Both the position numbers and the translations under genes were made by a program. 64,000 nucleotides of DNA from an uncultured Bacilli bacterium (GTDB lineage Bacteria > Bacillota_I > Bacilli_A > RF39 > UBA660), in NCBI GenBank assembly GCA_934095865.1, contig CAKOKU010000001.1:88693-152692 (forward strand). The letters are read 5' to 3'. Positions within the stretch are counted from its first letter, which is position 1. Every line of letters starts with the position of its first letter. Below, piece by piece: positions 61,699 to 64,000 of this stretch. The notes below the pieces were generated by a model. It worked only from the letters and a program-made list of their open reading frames with translations, made no database searches and was not told the origin of the DNA.

Positions 61699-61727
61699 AT
61701 ACTAATAAAAAAAGGTGGTTTTGTCAA
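61699..61727 (-). promoter_or_regulatory. Minus-strand promoter of the structured RNA
   Basis: Perfect TTGACA (61727-61722), 17-bp spacer, TAGTAT (61704-61699). Back-to-back with the recG promoter. Confidence 0.7.
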
Positions 61728-61738
61728 TGTTTTTTTGC

Positions 61739-61744
61739 TATAAT
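61739..61744 (+). promoter_or_regulatory. Extended -10 promoter of recG
   Basis: TGC followed by TATAAT (61739-61744). The expected transcription start, about 61751, falls at the start codons of recG. Confidence 0.55.
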
Positions 61745-61754
61745 TTTATCAGTG

Positions 61755-63728
61755 ATGGTCATGAATTTAGGGGAAATTAAAGGTATAAGTGATAAAAGTT
61801 TACTAATGTTAAAAAAGTTGCAAATAGGGACAATTAATGAGCTTTTAGAGTACTATCCTTATCGTTATGAAGTTGTAAAAATTAAGACTTTGGAAGATTG
61901 TATTAAGAGCAAGGGAACTGTTAATGTACAAGTTAGCAATATGCCTATTGTTACTTATTATAATATAAGGAGTAATAGGCTTAATTTTGATTGTTTGTAC
62001 AATGGTAAGATGATAAAAGTTGTTATTTTTAATAGAGGCTATTTAAAAAAGAAAATCATTCCAGGAATGTATGTAAGTGTAACTGGTACCTTTGATAATT
62101 TTAGAAATATTTTTACCGCTACGGATATTAATTTAGAAATGTTAACAAAATCAGAAATTATTCCTGTTTATCATTTAATATCTGGATTAACAAATAAAAA
62201 TATTAGAAACATTTTATCATTAGTCTTGGATAGTGATTTTAGTTTAGAAGATTATATACCTGATTGTTATTTAGAGAAGTATAAGTTTATGCCAAAAAAA
62301 GAGGCTGTAAAGAATGTTCATTGTCCGATTTCTTTAAAAAAACTAAAGCAAGCAAGATTAAGATTGATTTATGAAGAATTTTTTCTTTATTCTTTCCGAG
62401 TTAACTATTTAAAAATGTTAAAAAATAGTAGTAAAGGCATCGCTAAAAAAGTCGATTATTCACAAATCAAAAAATTTTTAGAAAATTTGCCATTTTCTTT
62501 GACTGATGATCAAATTTCGGCTGTAAAAGATATTTTTAATGATATGACTAGCGAATCTAGAATGAGTAGATTAATTCTGGGGGATGTCGGTAGTGGTAAA
62601 ACCGTAGTCAGTTTAGTAGCAATGATGATTAGTTATTACGGTGGTTTTCAGAGTGCGATGTTGGTGCCGACGGAAGTATTAGCAACTCAGCATTTTGAAA
62701 ATTTGCAGAAGTTAGCTCCTAATTTGCGATTTGGCTTATTGGTTGGTAGTTTGAAACAGAAGGAAAAAAAGTTGTTATTGCAAAGATTGTTTGATGGTGA
62801 TATTGACGTTTTAATCGGTACTCATGCAATGTTAAGCGAGAATGTTAAATTCAGAAACTTAGGACTTGTAGTTACAGATGAACAACATAGATTTGGCGTT
62901 AATCAACGTAATATTATAGAGAATAAAGGATCAATGGTTGACGTTATTTATATGAGTGCTACCCCAATTCCAAGAACTTATGCTCTTAGTTTATATGGAG
63001 ATATGGATTTATCAATTATAAAAGCTAAGCCTAATGGGCGCAAACAGATAATCACAAAAGTCGTTTTAGAATCAGAACTGATATCTGCATTAAAGGTTGT
63101 TTATAAAGAATTGTGTGGCGGACATCAAGTATATGTTGTGGCTCCTTTGATTAATGAAGAAGATGGCAAATTGGATGATGTTTATGCTTTAGAAGAAAAA
63201 TTTAACACTGCCTTTAAAGGACGCTATAAAATAGGGATAATGCATGGCAAGTTAAAAAAAGAAGAAAAATCTAAAATAATGCAAGCCTTTAAAAATAATG
63301 AGATTAAAATATTAGTGTCTACAACGGTAATAGAAGTTGGTGTTGATGTTAGTAATGCGACTGTGATGATGATTTACAGTGCTAACTTATTTGGATTAGC
63401 TACTTTACATCAATTAAGAGGCCGTGTAGGGCGAAATGACTTGACATGTTATTGCTTTTTAGTAACAAAGGTTGAGGAAGAAAGACTTCGCGTTTTAGAG
63501 TCTAGCAATGATGGTTTTTATATTAGTGAGCAAGATTTTAAAATGCGTGGTGGTGGTGAATTATTTGGGGAACGCCAAAGTGGCACTGAAAGATTTAAAA
63601 TTGGTGATATTATGGCGGATAGTAAGATTTGGTTACAGGCATATAAGGATGCAAAAGAATATTTGGTGAATTTTGATAACAATAGTTATTATAGAAAAAT
63701 TATTGAAACTTTACAGCTACATAATTAA
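61755..63728 (+). CDS. recG: ATP-dependent DNA helicase RecG
   Basis: Branch-migrates Holliday junctions and rescues stalled forks. About 657 residues. N-terminal wedge/OB region, then helicase motifs: Ia/I LGDVGSGKTVVSLVAM, PTEVLATQHF, IGTHAMLS, TDEQHRFG (DEQH box), MSATPIPRTYAL, then STTVIEVGVDVSNAT, LHQLRGRVGRN. GTG 61752, ATG 61755 and ATG 61761 are all possible starts and no RBS is visible; together with the promoter position this suggests a leaderless mRNA. Confidence 0.93.
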   Translation: MVMNLGEIKGISDKSLLMLKKLQIGTINELLEYYPYRYEVVKIKTLEDCIKSKGTVNVQVSNMPIVTYYNIRSNRLNFDCLYNGKMIKVVIFNRGYLKKKIIPGMYVSVTGTFDNFRNIFTATDINLEMLTKSEIIPVYHLISGLTNKNIRNILSLVLDSDFSLEDYIPDCYLEKYKFMPKKEAVKNVHCPISLKKLKQARLRLIYEEFFLYSFRVNYLKMLKNSSKGIAKKVDYSQIKKFLENLPFSLTDDQISAVKDIFNDMTSESRMSRLILGDVGSGKTVVSLVAMMISYYGGFQSAMLVPTEVLATQHFENLQKLAPNLRFGLLVGSLKQKEKKLLLQRLFDGDIDVLIGTHAMLSENVKFRNLGLVVTDEQHRFGVNQRNIIENKGSMVDVIYMSATPIPRTYALSLYGDMDLSIIKAKPNGRKQIITKVVLESELISALKVVYKELCGGHQVYVVAPLINEEDGKLDDVYALEEKFNTAFKGRYKIGIMHGKLKKEEKSKIMQAFKNNEIKILVSTTVIEVGVDVSNATVMMIYSANLFGLATLHQLRGRVGRNDLTCYCFLVTKVEEERLRVLESSNDGFYISEQDFKMRGGGELFGERQSGTERFKIGDIMADSKIWLQAYKDAKEYLVNFDNNSYYRKIIETLQLHN

Positions 63729-63777
63729 GTATTCGTAAATTAAATGTAAAACATTAAAAATTAATTAAGTTTGCGGG

Positions 63778-63806
63778 TTGACAATTTTATGAAAAAATTA
63801 TATGCT
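63778..63806 (+). promoter_or_regulatory. Promoter of the small RNA at the right edge
   Basis: Perfect TTGACA (63778-63783), 17-bp spacer, TATGCT (63801-63806). Confidence 0.75.
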
Positions 63807-63812
63807 GTATGT

Positions 63813-63928
63813 AGCATGATAAAGTCATGCTGAAAAATTAAAGATTACATATTTTACGATTTTATAGAGTGACTTATGTAATCGACCAAAACCCCCTGAA
63901 GAGAGCATTTAACCGTGCTCTCATTTTT
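63813..63928 (+). ncRNA. Candidate small RNA with three hairpins and terminator
   Basis: Begins about 7 bases after the -10. Hairpin 1 AGCATGA/TCATGCT (63813-63831); hairpin 2 GATTACATA/TATGTAATC (63843-63883); an unpaired C-rich stretch ACCCCCTGAA (63891-63900); hairpin 3 GAGAGCA/TGCTCTC (63901-63922) followed by ATTTTT, a rho-independent terminator. No open frame. The exposed CCCCC could pair with purine-rich ribosome binding sites. Family not recognised. Confidence 0.6.
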
Positions 63929-63938
63929 GTATATTGAA

Positions 63939-63961
63939 AACCCCCAGATAGTCTGGGGGTT
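63939..63961. repeat. GC-rich perfect hairpin near the right edge
   Basis: AACCCCCAGA and TCTGGGGGTT form a 10-bp stem with a TAG loop, unusually GC-rich for this genome. It is followed by CCGTTTAGCTTTAGCGATGA and cut by the window edge. It could be a subterminal hairpin of an IS200/IS605-type element; that is a weak guess from resemblance. Confidence 0.4.
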
Positions 63962-64000
63962 CCGTTTAGCTTTAGCGATGAGTATTCAATATTAAAATCT

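Noticed and set aside
1..64000. Mycoplasma-type code (TGA as Trp)
   Set aside because: TGA ends several recognised genes at the expected position (10214-10216, 20244-20246) and Trp is encoded by TGG at conserved sites.

Overview
The window is very AT-rich chromosomal DNA from a low-GC Gram-positive bacterium (Bacillota, class Bacilli in the broad sense). The evidence is a lipoteichoic-acid-synthase-type enzyme, EzrA, a PrkC/PrpC kinase-phosphatase pair, two T-box leaders, ribosomal protein L27 with a Prp-cleaved N-terminal extension, TmcAL, NrnA, and ThiI with a cysteine desulfurase near EzrA. TGA is used as a stop (for example at 10214-10216 and 20244-20246), so the Mycoplasma code does not apply. 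The overall look suggests an uncultured gut lineage of the RF39/Erysipelotrichia type, but that placement is inference. No transposase, integrase, phage gene or CRISPR array was found.

Layout. 1-4,047: a 5'-truncated LTA-synthase-family gene, asnB, and a minus-strand membrane-anchored protein of unknown function. 4,202-8,446: a leucine T-box, a small membrane protein and leuS, then rplU-prp-rpmA. 8,488-15,163: a two-component system followed by an acyl-adenylating ligase, acyl carrier protein, phosphopantetheinyl transferase, tandem GT8 glycosyltransferase and PlsC-type acyltransferase, which looks like a dedicated (glyco)lipid pathway. 15,169-21,846: tmcAL, yceD-rpmF, a broken kinase gene, lemA, a thymidylate kinase, a SpoU methyltransferase, rimM-trmD and a hypothetical gene. 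21,913-28,567: a HerA-like ATPase and a reduced Tad-pilus-like locus whose CpaF has lost most catalytic motifs. 28,653-33,823: a GH31 glycosidase, an HD protein, tRNA-Arg and hypotheticals.

33,892-38,309 is the most unusual part. A 238-bp segment is bounded by two identical 25-bp sites in opposite orientation and sits directly upstream of two tandem, paralogous, membrane-anchored surface proteins. The second protein ends in a cassette with strikingly foreign codon use (14 of 31 codons are NNC, and all 14 can be reached from AAC by changing only adenines), as expected for the variable region of a diversity-generating retroelement. Together these look like a phase-variable and sequence-variable surface locus. 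Neither a recombinase nor a reverse transcriptase is in the window. Two further members of the family lie at 50,693 and 55,197.

38,345-64,000: a tryptophan T-box with trpS, an M3 peptidase, tRNA-Thr beside a repeat palindrome, a ZIP transporter, a thioredoxin-like protein, a thymidylate-kinase-like protein without its P-loop, HAD phosphatases, an RNA methyltransferase, thiI, ackA, nrnA, ezrA-iscS, and the rlmN-prpC-prkC-rsgA-rpe operon behind a palindromic operator. A small XRE regulator with a structured leader, recG, and a probable small RNA near the right edge follow.
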